A DNA stretch of 64,000 nucleotides from Salinibacterium amurskyense (GTDB lineage Bacteria > Actinomycetota > Actinomycetes > Actinomycetales > Microbacteriaceae), in assembly GCF_002797685.1 (NCBI RefSeq), contig NZ_PGFH01000001.1, positions 930,001-994,000 of the forward strand. Reading direction: 5' to 3'. Every line of letters starts with the position of its first letter. Position 1 is the stretch's first letter. The translations under genes were made by a program, and so were the position numbers. The notes below the pieces were generated by a model. The model did not search any database. It was given only the letters and a program-made list of their open reading frames with translations, and was not told the DNA's origin. This document shows positions 35,587-44,509 of the stretch, one piece after another.

Positions 35587-36665
35587 GTCAGATCGAACTG
35601 CGAAACATTGGCAAGTCGTATGGCGACAAAGAGATCATCCCGAGCCTTGATCTCACGATCGAAGCCGGCAGCTTCTCGGTACTCGTCGGCCCCTCGGGCT
35701 GCGGAAAATCGACAACCCTTCGCATGATTGCCGGGCTCGAAAAGCCCACGACCGGCACTATCTCGATCGGCGGAAAAACCGTCGACGACGTGACCCCCGG
35801 TCGGCGGGGCGTGGCCATGGTGTTCCAGAACTACGCGATCTATCCGACGATGACGGTCGAAGAGAACATCGAGTTTGGCCTGCGCAACAACAAGGTTCCG
35901 AAAGCTGAACGTCGCGAACTTGTGCACGAAATCGCCGAGACTGTGGGGCTCACTGCCCATCTGCGCAAGAACCCCGACGCACTTTCTGGCGGAGAACGTC
36001 AACGCGTCGCCCTCGCTCGCGCCATGGTGAAGAAGCCTGCGGTCTTTCTGATGGATGAACCGCTCTCGAACCTCGACGCCAAGCTTCGTCAACACATGCG
36101 CATTGAGCTCATTGAACTCCACGAACGTCTCGGTGCCACTTTCGTCTACGTCACTCACGATCAGGTCGAAGCGATGAGCATGGGCACGTCGATTGTTCTG
36201 ATGGATGGGGGCCGCATCCAGCAGCAAGCCGCGCCCACCGAGCTGTACGCGAAGCCGCACAACGTGTTTACGAGCCGTTTCATCGGTACGCCGCCGATGA
36301 ACGTGTTGCGTGTTGGCTCTTTCGGGGCAGATGTCGCATCGGATGCCCCCGCCGGTGCCGAGTGGCTCGGCGTGCGTCCCGAACGAATTACCTTCGCTGA
36401 CACCAGCCGCCCCGCAGTTCCGGGCGAAACCGAGCTCGCCGTCACGATCCTTGCGCTCGAGAATCTGGGGGCGGAGCTCGTGTATCGCGTCGAGCTGCCC
36501 GACGGATCGCGGCTCGCCATTAAGCGCTTCGATGAGATTGCGCGCCCGCTCGGTCACGCCGTAGTGCGTGTCGAGAGCACCGACATCCACTGGTTCGATG
36601 CGAACGAGGAACGCATCGCTGAGCCCGCTATCCCCGGCGCCGTTCGCGAGGTCGTCTCCGCATGA
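35583..36665 (+). CDS. ABC transporter ATP-binding protein, UgpC/MsmK-like
   Basis: A 360-residue ATPase of the carbohydrate/glycerol-phosphate importer type. Walker A GPSGCGKST, Q-loop FQNYAIYPTMT, signature LSGGERQR, Walker B LMDEPLSNLD and the switch histidine VTHDQ are intact. A C-terminal OB/TOBE regulatory domain follows from about 240. It starts by ATGA overlap with the GDPD and ends by ATGA overlap with the permease. The operon context suggests glycerophosphodiester or glycerol-3-phosphate import. Confidence 0.92.
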   Translation: MSQIELRNIGKSYGDKEIIPSLDLTIEAGSFSVLVGPSGCGKSTTLRMIAGLEKPTTGTISIGGKTVDDVTPGRRGVAMVFQNYAIYPTMTVEENIEFGLRNNKVPKAERRELVHEIAETVGLTAHLRKNPDALSGGERQRVALARAMVKKPAVFLMDEPLSNLDAKLRQHMRIELIELHERLGATFVYVTHDQVEAMSMGTSIVLMDGGRIQQQAAPTELYAKPHNVFTSRFIGTPPMNVLRVGSFGADVASDAPAGAEWLGVRPERITFADTSRPAVPGETELAVTILALENLGAELVYRVELPDGSRLAIKRFDEIARPLGHAVVRVESTDIHWFDANEERIAEPAIPGAVREVVSA

Positions 36666-37543
36666 AGAATGCCCTGTTGAGAGATCGGCGATTGCTGCCG
36701 TACGCCTTGATTGCGCCGGCGCTGGTAATTCTCGCCGTCTTCTATCTGTATCCGATCGGCTACAACGCCGTGCTCAGCGTCTTCTCCTGGGACCTTCGCG
36801 GCCCCATGAAGTTCGTGGGTTTCGGAAACTTCGCCGAGCTCTTCACCGACCCGGACTTCGGCAAGGTCATCCAGAACACACTCGTTTACATGGGCATGGA
36901 AGTGTCCCTCGTGATGATCTTCGGCCTCATCTTGGCGCTGTTTCTCAACCGCCAAGGCTGGCTGAGCGAGTTCTTGCAGGGCGTCAGTTTCGCGCCCAAC
37001 GTGATTGCCCTCGTTTCTGTCTCGCTCATTTTTGTGTGGTTGATGGATGACGACATCGGGCTGTTCAACCAGATCTTGAGCGCGGTCGGGCTGGAGCCCG
37101 TTGGCTGGCTTTCCGACCCGCAAGTTGCCCTGTTCTCCTTGGTGCTGGTTTCGGTGTGGAAGTCGGTCGGGCTCAACGCGCTGATCATCCTGTCGGCACT
37201 GCAGTCGATTCCGCGGTATCTATTTGAAGCTGCTGACCTCGACAACGCTTCCGCCTGGACCCGCTTTCGCCGGATCACGATCCCGATGATTTCGCCGACC
37301 CTGTTCTTTCTCGTTCTCGTGAACGTCATTGGCTCCTTCCAGGCCTTCGACACGATCAACGTCATGACCCAGGGCGGTCCCCAGAGCTCGACCAACACGC
37401 TCATCTTCAGCGTTTATCGCGAGGGCTTCGAGTACTACCGGGTCGGCTACGCCGCGGCAATCGCCGTCGTGCTGATGGTTCTCGTGGGGCTCATCACTGT
37501 TCTGTACTTCCGCGCCTTCCAGAAAAGAGTGCACTACCGATGA
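36662..37543 (+). CDS. ugpA: ABC transporter permease, UgpA-like
   Basis: A 293-residue sugar-type permease with six transmembrane segments. The EAA loop is EAADLDNASAWTRFRRITIPMI near residues 188-209. It corresponds to the MalF/UgpA subunit. It overlaps both neighbouring genes by four bases. The symbol follows operon logic; a different polyol-phosphate or sugar substrate is possible. Confidence 0.88.
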   Translation: MKNALLRDRRLLPYALIAPALVILAVFYLYPIGYNAVLSVFSWDLRGPMKFVGFGNFAELFTDPDFGKVIQNTLVYMGMEVSLVMIFGLILALFLNRQGWLSEFLQGVSFAPNVIALVSVSLIFVWLMDDDIGLFNQILSAVGLEPVGWLSDPQVALFSLVLVSVWKSVGLNALIILSALQSIPRYLFEAADLDNASAWTRFRRITIPMISPTLFFLVLVNVIGSFQAFDTINVMTQGGPQSSTNTLIFSVYREGFEYYRVGYAAAIAVVLMVLVGLITVLYFRAFQKRVHYR

Positions 37544-38478
37544 CAACGACGATCGCTCCTCCCGCGCCGCCAACGGCATCCGGTTCTCCCCACGGAGCCG
37601 CTGCGAGTCCTGTACCGCCAACGACACCGTCCACAGCCGCGCCGAAGATTGCTGCGTTGCTCGGGAAAGTCGTTCGAATTTTCGCGCGCATCATCGTCTC
37701 GATCCTGCTCGTGCTGGTGTTCGCTGGGCCGTTCTACTGGATGGTGCTCACGGCCTTCCAGACGGCATCCGAAGCGCTGTCGATCCCTCCGCAGTTCTGG
37801 GTCGATGCCGTGCGCTGGGACAACTTCATCGCAGCGTTCGACCGGGTGAACTTTGGCCACTTCGCGTTGAACTCGGTGATCGTCACTGGCGGAACTCTCC
37901 TCGGGCAGTTTCTGATCATCGTGCCGGCGGCCTATGCCTTCGCGCGCTTTCAGTTCAAGGGTCGCGATGTTCTCTTTGGCGTCGTGCTTGCGACCATGAT
38001 GATCCCCGGCCAGTTGATCTTCCTTCCCGTCTTCGCGATGTACGCCAAAATGGGGCTGCTCAACACGCACCTCTCGCTGATCCTTCCGTTTATTGCGAGT
38101 GGCTTCGGCATCTTCCTGCTGCGTCAAACCTTCATGCGGGTTCCCGACAGCCTTATCGAAGCAGCGCGACTCGATCACGCGAGCGAGTTCACGATTATTC
38201 GACGAATCATGCTCCCCTTGGCGAAACCGACGATCGTCACGATTGGGCTCATTACGTTCATCGGCACCTGGAATAACTACTTCTTCCCGCTGGTGTGGAC
38301 GACGACGGATGCCGCCCGCACGCTGCCCGTCGCTGTGCCGCGCCTCGAAGCGCTTGACGAGATTGCGCCCACGATCGTGATGGCAGGAAACATGCTCCTC
38401 GTCGTGCCGATCCTCATCGTCTTCCTCCTCGCACGCCGGCACATCATCTCGGCGTTCACCTATACCGGCGTCAAGTGA
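37540..38478 (+). CDS. ugpE: ABC transporter permease, UgpE-like
   Basis: A 312-residue permease of the MalG/UgpE type. A 35-residue Pro/Ala/Thr-rich N-terminal tail precedes six helices. The EAA loop is IEAARLDHASEFTIIRRIMLPLA near residues 205-227. It pairs with the UgpA-like protein as a heterodimer. The start overlaps the previous stop. The long low-complexity N-terminus is unusual and might be shortened if a later start were used, but no later start is well placed. Confidence 0.88.
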   Translation: MTTTIAPPAPPTASGSPHGAAASPVPPTTPSTAAPKIAALLGKVVRIFARIIVSILLVLVFAGPFYWMVLTAFQTASEALSIPPQFWVDAVRWDNFIAAFDRVNFGHFALNSVIVTGGTLLGQFLIIVPAAYAFARFQFKGRDVLFGVVLATMMIPGQLIFLPVFAMYAKMGLLNTHLSLILPFIASGFGIFLLRQTFMRVPDSLIEAARLDHASEFTIIRRIMLPLAKPTIVTIGLITFIGTWNNYFFPLVWTTTDAARTLPVAVPRLEALDEIAPTIVMAGNMLLVVPILIVFLLARRHIISAFTYTGVK

Positions 38479-38564
38479 TGCCCCTCAGTTTCCCTGTCCG
38501 CACCAACTCACAACGCACCACCGCATCACGCACCACCACAACCCCCTCAAAGAAAGGCACCACC

Positions 38565-39890
38565 ATGTCCTCCACCCGTTCTTCGCGAGGTCGGGCACGC
38601 GCCGGCGTACTCGCTTCGATTGCCCTCGGCTCGGTTCTGCTCTCCGGCTGCACGGCAGCCAACGCGGATGCCGCGACCTACACCTATGAGCCCGGCGAAG
38701 AGACTGTCGAACTCGAGTTCTGGACCGCCGCAGTAGAAGACGTGAACCAGGAACTCGTTGACATGTTCAACGAGACCCGTGGTGAAGAGCTGAACATTCA
38801 CGTCACCGCCAACTACCAGGGCGACTACGTCGAGACCGAACAGAAGGTCAATGCGGCAGCGCTCGCCGACACTCTCCCCAACATGTTTGTGGATGAGGTC
38901 GGGATGACCGAGCGTTTCGCTCGCGCTACGACGACGCTCAACCTTGAGCCCTACATGGCTGCGGCCGGCATGGATGACGCGGACTTCCAGATGGGGGAGA
39001 CCGACAACCTCTACGTTGACGACGAGATGTACGCGTTCCCGCACATGCGCAGCGTGCCTGTCATGTACGTCAACCAGGACATGATGCGGGAACTGGGCCT
39101 CAAAGAGACCGGCCCGGAGACCTTCGACGAGTTCGAGGATTACCTCGAGGCAGCTCACGACTATGTCGGCGGTCCGGCCATGATCTTCTGCGACTACGAC
39201 TTCTGGGTCATGGAAGCACTCTTCTACTCGTATGGCGGAACCGCTGTGCTCAACGACGATGAAACTGCGTCGATGTATGACACCGAGGGCGCAATCAAGA
39301 CCGTCGAGTGGATCGCCGACCTCGAAGACCGTGACCTCATCAAGGTCACCGGCGCAGCAGACGTGAGTGCATTCTTCGCTGCGGCGGGTAGTGCAGACAC
39401 CGCCTTCACGTTCCTCAGCTCGGGTGGCATCCAGTCGATCCTTGGTCTCGCTGCCGGTAACGGAGTGGATGTCGGAGTCTCGCTGATTCCCGCCGGCGAG
39501 AACGGCCAGCGCGGCGTCTCGGTCGGAGGATCGAACATTTACCTCGCCAACACGGGAACCGACCAGGAAAAGGCTGCTGCTTTCGAGTTCATGAAGTGGA
39601 CGAGCGACACTGAGCAGGCTGCGTACTCGTCGTCGCGCACCGGTTACCTTCCCGTTCGCCTCTCGGCATTGGAAACTGACCTGATCAAGGACCTCATGGA
39701 GACGACGCCCGGCTACGCGGTAGCTGCCGAGCAGATCACCTTCGGTAAGCCCCGCCCGATGACGAAGGCCTACAGCGAGCTCGAAGACCTCATGACGGAG
39801 CGCATCCACGCGATCTACTTCGATGACCTCGACGCTTCAGAAGCGATGTCGGCGCTCGCCGAAGAAGTTAACGCAGTGCTGAAACGCTAA
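38565..39890 (+). CDS. ugpB: ABC transporter substrate-binding lipoprotein, UgpB-like
   Basis: A 441-residue type-1 sugar-like binding lipoprotein. The signal peptide ends at the lipobox LLSGC. The mature domain starts VELEFWTAAVEDVNQELVDMFNE, typical of the UgpB/MalE family. The frame is open from 38475, but AGAAAGG before the ATG at 38565 and the signal peptide fix the start. It is the last gene of the operon and sets specificity, probably for glycerol-3-phosphate or glycerophosphodiesters, by inference from the GDPDs and GlpP. Confidence 0.88.
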   Translation: MSSTRSSRGRARAGVLASIALGSVLLSGCTAANADAATYTYEPGEETVELEFWTAAVEDVNQELVDMFNETRGEELNIHVTANYQGDYVETEQKVNAAALADTLPNMFVDEVGMTERFARATTTLNLEPYMAAAGMDDADFQMGETDNLYVDDEMYAFPHMRSVPVMYVNQDMMRELGLKETGPETFDEFEDYLEAAHDYVGGPAMIFCDYDFWVMEALFYSYGGTAVLNDDETASMYDTEGAIKTVEWIADLEDRDLIKVTGAADVSAFFAAAGSADTAFTFLSSGGIQSILGLAAGNGVDVGVSLIPAGENGQRGVSVGGSNIYLANTGTDQEKAAAFEFMKWTSDTEQAAYSSSRTGYLPVRLSALETDLIKDLMETTPGYAVAAEQITFGKPRPMTKAYSELEDLMTERIHAIYFDDLDASEAMSALAEEVNAVLKR

Positions 39891-39907
39891 CCACGGCCCA
39901 CGCACGC

Positions 39908-39943
39908 AAAGGCCGCAAGCAGGAACACCTGCTTGCGGCCTTT
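39908..39943. terminator. bidirectional terminator, perfect 16-bp stem
   Basis: AAAGGCCGCAAGCAGG pairs perfectly with CCTGCTTGCGGCCTTT around an AACA loop. It sits between the convergent UgpB-like gene and the FtsX-type permease gene and can end transcription from both sides. Confidence 0.92.
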
Positions 39944-39964
39944 GTCATTTACCGAGCTGCGTGG

Positions 39965-41278
39965 CTATTCGTACCGCAGCGACTCCACCGGGTCAGCCTT
40001 GGCTGCACGGGCCGCGGGCAGCGTGCCCGCGAGGAACGCGATTGCCATGACGACGAGGATGATGACGGTGATCGAGAGCGGATCGAACGCGATCAGGGTC
40101 AGTCCGGGGAGATCAGCGAGCACCGCTCCGGAGAGCACCGAACTGATGGCGGTTCCGGCGAGCATTCCGATGCCGGCACCGATGGCGCTACCGAGGAAGC
40201 CGATGAAGACGGCTTCGAGGCTGAAGAGTCCGAAGATCTTGCCCCCGCCCATTCCCATGGCTTTCATCAGTCCGATTTCGCGGGTGCGTTCCTGCACCGA
40301 CATGAACAGGGTGTTCACGATGCCGAAGCTGGCGGCGAGAAGGGCGATGATGGCGAAGGCGTTCAGTACGAGCACGATCGCGTCGATAACGGTCTTGATG
40401 GTGCCGAGTTGGTCAGCGACGGTCGTTCCCGTGAAGCCCGCATCGGCGAGATTGTCTTTCAGCGCCGTGATGTCTGCATCGGTAGCGTTGGCATCAAAAC
40501 GGATGCTGGCCGTGGCGTACCGCTCCAGCTGGTCGTCAGGTAGGCCAATATTTTGGGTGTCGTAGAGGCTGTCGGTCAGCGCCGCGTTCACAACGAGACC
40601 GCCGGCACCGGGAGCGGCGACGCTCTCTTCGGCGACACCAACCACGGTGGCGTCGACGAGATGCTGGGTGCGCTCGGCGTCAGTGATGGCGATCGTGATG
40701 GTCTCGCCAACTGCCGCATCGGCGTCGGAGAAGCCCAAAGGCTCGACATAGGAAATGGGGAGGTCGAGCTCGAAGGCGTCAGAGGTGGCATCCGGTTCTT
40801 CGCCGGCAGCAAGCTGCACGCTTTGACCGGCCACGAGGCCGCCAACCGAGGTGACGTACTGAGTGCCATCGCCGTACTGAATCCAGTCGGGAGTGATTGA
40901 CTTGGTGGCTTCAACGCTCAAAACACCATCGACATCGGCGAGGTCATCGAGCAGTTCGGGCGTGAGCGCGACTACGGTTCCGCCCTCATTCGGGCCAAAC
41001 CCGCCGCTTGAAACAGCTTCGGGGTCGTATTCGGTGGGGCCTGAGGTGGCGCCGCCGAAGCCGCTATCGGCATCCGGAGTCACTGTCACCGTCATGACAT
41101 CTTCGGCACCGATTGAGGTGACAGTGTCGTCAATGTACTGGTTAATGCCGGTGCCCAAGCCGTTGGTGATCGTGAGGGTAAAGGCTCCGACGAAGATCGC
41201 GAGGATGGTTAGAATCGTGCGGGTTTTTGAGCGGAAGGTATTGGCTACCGCAGTGGTGAAGAGGTCGAGAGTTTTCAT
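39965..41278 (-). CDS. MacB/FtsX-type ABC transporter permease
   Basis: A 437-residue permease with one N-terminal helix (about 20-40), a large extracytoplasmic MacB_PCD domain (~45-300) and three C-terminal helices forming the FtsX domain (about 305-330, 352-385, 395-425). The end AARAAKADPVESLRYE is typical. It exports or extracts hydrophobic molecules or transmits mechanical force, depending on family. It overlaps the ATPase stop by four bases. The divergent two-component genes may control it. Confidence 0.9.
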   Translation of the reverse strand: MKTLDLFTTAVANTFRSKTRTILTILAIFVGAFTLTITNGLGTGINQYIDDTVTSIGAEDVMTVTVTPDADSGFGGATSGPTEYDPEAVSSGGFGPNEGGTVVALTPELLDDLADVDGVLSVEATKSITPDWIQYGDGTQYVTSVGGLVAGQSVQLAAGEEPDATSDAFELDLPISYVEPLGFSDADAAVGETITIAITDAERTQHLVDATVVGVAEESVAAPGAGGLVVNAALTDSLYDTQNIGLPDDQLERYATASIRFDANATDADITALKDNLADAGFTGTTVADQLGTIKTVIDAIVLVLNAFAIIALLAASFGIVNTLFMSVQERTREIGLMKAMGMGGGKIFGLFSLEAVFIGFLGSAIGAGIGMLAGTAISSVLSGAVLADLPGLTLIAFDPLSITVIILVVMAIAFLAGTLPAARAAKADPVESLRYE

Positions 41279-41973
41279 GCGGCCACCTCCGTGGTGTCGT
41301 TAACGAGAAGGCCATCGCGAATGTAGAGGCGGCGATCGCAGCGAGCAGCCAACTCCTCATCGTGGGTGACGACGATGAGGGTGATGCCGTGTTCGCGGTT
41401 CAAATTGAAAAGGATGTCTTCGACGACAGCGCCGGTGGCGGTGTCGAGGTTTCCGGTTGGCTCATCAGCGAAGATGATGCGCGGGTTGTTGACGAGAGCA
41501 CGCGCGATTACTGAACGTTGCTTCTGGCCACCCGACAGGTTCACCGCCTTGTTGCCGGCCTTGTCTGCCATTTCCAGCTGCTCGAGGGCGGCGAGGGCGC
41601 GCTGTTTGCGTTCGCTGCGCTTCACTCCGGCAATCTTCATGGGCAACATCACGTTCTCGAGCACCGACGAGTTGGCGGTGAGGAAGAACTGTTGGAACAC
41701 GAACCCGAAAGTCTTGTTGCGTGCCTGGTTGAGGCTCTTGCCATGGAGAGTGCTTGTCTCGACTCCCTCTAGCTCGAGGCTCCCTGAGGTAGGAGCATCG
41801 AGCAGTGCGAGTACGTGCATGAGGGTCGATTTGCCAGAACCACTCTTGCCGATGATGGCAATGCTTTCGCCCTCGTTGATGTCGAAGGTCACGCCCTTGA
41901 GGGCATCGAAACGGTTAGGGCCTCGGCCGTAGGACTTGTGGACATCCTTGACTCGGATGATTGGCGTTTTCAT
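41275..41973 (-). CDS. ABC transporter ATP-binding protein, MacB/LolD-like
   Basis: A 232-residue ATPase. Walker A GKSGSGKST, signature LSGGQKQR, Walker B IIFADEPTGNLD and the switch histidine VVTHDEE are intact. It pairs with the FtsX-type permease, overlapping it by ATGA. The ATG at 41973 is chosen; an ATG at 41985 would add four residues. It is divergent from the histidine kinase gene with a 132-base shared control region. Confidence 0.9.
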   Translation of the reverse strand: MKTPIIRVKDVHKSYGRGPNRFDALKGVTFDINEGESIAIIGKSGSGKSTLMHVLALLDAPTSGSLELEGVETSTLHGKSLNQARNKTFGFVFQQFFLTANSSVLENVMLPMKIAGVKRSERKQRALAALEQLEMADKAGNKAVNLSGGQKQRSVIARALVNNPRIIFADEPTGNLDTATGAVVEDILFNLNREHGITLIVVTHDEELAARCDRRLYIRDGLLVNDTTEVAA

Positions 41974-42105
41974 GGTTACCAGCATCGTCGGTGGCCGTCG
42001 CTGGCGAATCAGCCTGCGGGAGACACCTAACTACTGCAAGCGCAGTACATGCGTCTGCTGCGTGGGGAGGACGCCCCTAACGAGCAGAACCGCGACAATA
42101 GGGGA

Positions 42106-43335
42106 ATGAGCTCAGCTGCCGAACGTCTCGCTGCACCTCAGCCTGCGCGACCGCGCATTCCGGCGTGGGCGATCAATGGTGTTCTCGCCATCCTGATTAT
42201 CGGTTCAGCATTCCTTCCGTTCTCCGAGACAGGATTTCGCTCCACCACCCTCTTCACGCTCATCATCACTTTGCTGCCGGCGGCAATCCTCCCGTTCCGG
42301 CACCGCTGGCCGATCCCTGTGCTCGCTGGTTTCATCGCGTTTTACGGAGTGGGCGCGCTCGCAGGCACTCTCGCTCCAGGGCTCGTGCTCGCTATTGCGG
42401 TTGCGATGTTCAGCCTCGCGAACCGCACAAACCGACGCACCACCGTAATCGCGGGCGTCTCTGCGATGCTCGCTATTGGAGTGCTCAGCCTCCTAGCGGC
42501 TCTGGGTAGTGTCTTCGACCCCCGAGTCGTGCAATTTCTCTTCACTGTCGCCTTTGCGGCAGCGGCCGGCGACGGCGCTCGTTCTCGCCGAGAGTTTATT
42601 GCCGCTATCACTGACCGTGCCGTGCGCGCCGAGGAAACGAAAGAGGCCGAAGCCAAGCGTCGCGTCACCGAGGAGAGGCTGCGCATCGCTCGTGACCTCC
42701 ACGATGTTGTTGCTCACCAAATCGCTGTCATCAGTTTGAATGCGGGCGTTGCTTCGGCATCCCTAGAGTCCCGGCCGGAGAAAGCCAAGGAGTCTCTCGG
42801 CACAATCCGCAGTGCTGCCCGAGTCGTGCTCGGCGAGATTGGCGACCTGCTAGAAATTCTGCGTTCTGACTCGGATGATCCCGCAGACGCTGCGCTCCCA
42901 CAGCCGGGCCTTGACGGGCTCGACGAACTTGTTGAAACATTCGCGAGCAGTGGCCTCACAGTGCAATTGCGAATCGAGGGCGAGCTGGACAGAGTTTCTG
43001 CGGCGACCGCACTGGTTGCGTACCGTGTCATTCAAGAAGCCCTCACCAACGCCCACAAGTACGGGGCGGAAGGCCGGGCGCATGTGTTGGTCGAAGTGGT
43101 TGATGACAGCATGCGCGTTGTCGTGACCAATCCGAGTCGGGTTGCTGACTTCGGCGAGGGTGGTTCCGCCGCAGCAACCGCTGGTGCAGCCGCTTCCGGC
43201 ACCGGCACCGGCTTGGGGCTCGTCGGACTGCGCGAGCGAGTCGCCTCGGTGCGAGGAACAGTCGAAACAGGATTTGTGGGTGGCAGCTACCGCGTGGTGG
43301 CGACCTTGCCGGTTATTCAGGGAGAAACCAGATGA
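42106..43335 (+). CDS. NarL-type sensor histidine kinase
   Basis: A 409-residue kinase with about five N-terminal transmembrane helices (20-155) and no large extracellular sensor. A HisKA_3 domain carries the phospho-acceptor H199 in ARDLHDVVAHQ, and the HATPase ends with GTGLGLVGLRERV. The ATG at 42106 is used; the frame extends to 42049. It overlaps the response regulator start by ATGA. Intramembrane kinases of this form often sense envelope stress or antibiotics and control a linked ABC exporter, which fits the divergent MacB/FtsX-type pair. Confidence 0.9.
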   Translation: MSSAAERLAAPQPARPRIPAWAINGVLAILIIGSAFLPFSETGFRSTTLFTLIITLLPAAILPFRHRWPIPVLAGFIAFYGVGALAGTLAPGLVLAIAVAMFSLANRTNRRTTVIAGVSAMLAIGVLSLLAALGSVFDPRVVQFLFTVAFAAAAGDGARSRREFIAAITDRAVRAEETKEAEAKRRVTEERLRIARDLHDVVAHQIAVISLNAGVASASLESRPEKAKESLGTIRSAARVVLGEIGDLLEILRSDSDDPADAALPQPGLDGLDELVETFASSGLTVQLRIEGELDRVSAATALVAYRVIQEALTNAHKYGAEGRAHVLVEVVDDSMRVVVTNPSRVADFGEGGSAAATAGAAASGTGTGLGLVGLRERVASVRGTVETGFVGGSYRVVATLPVIQGETR

Positions 43336-44009
43336 CCACCGTTCTTGTAGCCGATGATCAGGCGCTTATCCGCCAAGCTGTCTCCGACATTCTCACGGGC
43401 GCAGACGGTATCGAGGTCGTTGGTGACGCGGTTAACGGCCGTCACGCGGTCGAACAATCCCTGGTGCTGCAGCCTGACGTAGTCGTTATGGACATTCGGA
43501 TGCCCGAGCTCGACGGTATCGCGGCCACGGCGGCGATCTGCGCTGACCCGGCGCTGGCATCAACGAAGGTGCTCATTCTCACGACGTTTGAAGAAGACGA
43601 AAATCTTGTTGCGGCCCTCCGAGCGGGAGCAAGCGGATTCATCGGCAAAGGCTCAGAGCCTGACGAGATCATTCGCGCGGTGCGAGCAGTTCACGAGGGA
43701 GAGTCGTTGCTCTCCGCCGCAGCCACTCGCAGCCTCATCCAAAAATATGTGTTGCCGCCCTCCGCCGTAGCAGGCGCACCGGCCACTATCCCTCCTGAAC
43801 TGCTGCAACTGACTGAGCGGGAGCGCGAGGTGCTTCTTCTTGTCGCTCGTGGCTATTCGAATCAAGAAATTGCTGACGAACTCTTCATCTCGCCACACAC
43901 GGCCAAGACCCACGTGAATCGCATCATGACGAAGCTCAATGCCCACGATCGTGCGCAGCTCGTGATCCTTGCTTACGAAAGCGGCTTGCTCGCCCCGGGC
44001 GCGCGCTAA
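43332..44009 (+). CDS. NarL/LuxR-family response regulator
   Basis: A 225-residue regulator. The receiver has D8-D9, phospho-acceptor D54 in VVMDIRMPEL, a TTFEED segment and the K of FIGKGSE. The C-terminal LuxR helix-turn-helix begins LTEREREVLLLVARGYSNQEIA and ends KTHVNRIMTKLNAHDR. It is coupled to the kinase by ATGA. Its likely target is the divergent ABC exporter promoter in 41974-42105; this is a positional inference. Confidence 0.93.
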   Translation: MTTVLVADDQALIRQAVSDILTGADGIEVVGDAVNGRHAVEQSLVLQPDVVVMDIRMPELDGIAATAAICADPALASTKVLILTTFEEDENLVAALRAGASGFIGKGSEPDEIIRAVRAVHEGESLLSAAATRSLIQKYVLPPSAVAGAPATIPPELLQLTEREREVLLLVARGYSNQEIADELFISPHTAKTHVNRIMTKLNAHDRAQLVILAYESGLLAPGAR

Positions 44010-44054
44010 CAGTTCTGTGCCACGCTATTAGGGAGCGGTTGGAACCCCGGGGGC

Positions 44055-44357
44055 CTAGATCTGCTTTCTGAGGTCTGCCTGGCGCTTCTGCTCGGCCGCG
44101 CGTTCGAGTCGCTCAATGCGCAAGAGGTCGAGCAGCAGCAACGCAATGGGCACAACGGAGACGATGCCCCACCATTCCTGAGTTCCGCCGGTCGTGACGT
44201 ACACGATGTTGAACACGACGGCCCACGCGAGACCGCCGATGAGCCAAAGAAGGCGCCACCACGGTGTCGTGAGTTGGCGGATGCGCGTACGCAGCAGGGA
44301 CGTCTTCGCTGGGGGAGTAGCGCCATCGGGGGTGCCTGCCGAAGCTGTATCGTCCAT
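44055..44357 (-). CDS. small 2TM-domain membrane protein
   Basis: A 100-residue hypothetical protein. A polar N-terminus is followed by two transmembrane helices (about 33-54 and 63-80) separated by YVTTGGTQEWWG, then a basic coiled tail (ERLERAAEQKRQADLRKQ). The pattern resembles the actinobacterial 2TM domain. Function unknown. It converges with the response regulator and diverges from the SDR gene. Confidence 0.7.
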   Translation of the reverse strand: MDDTASAGTPDGATPPAKTSLLRTRIRQLTTPWWRLLWLIGGLAWAVVFNIVYVTTGGTQEWWGIVSVVPIALLLLDLLRIERLERAAEQKRQADLRKQI

Positions 44358-44509
44358 GCGCCAACTCTACGTTCTTCGTGCGGCCCCGGAAACTCTCTGT
44401 GCTCGCTGGGAAAAGCTGCACGGTTTCATGAGTTTTCCACTCCTTATCGAGATGGCTTTCTAGGGTGAAACTGGCGTTATCCCGCCTCATCACGAACGAA
44501 AGGGACACC

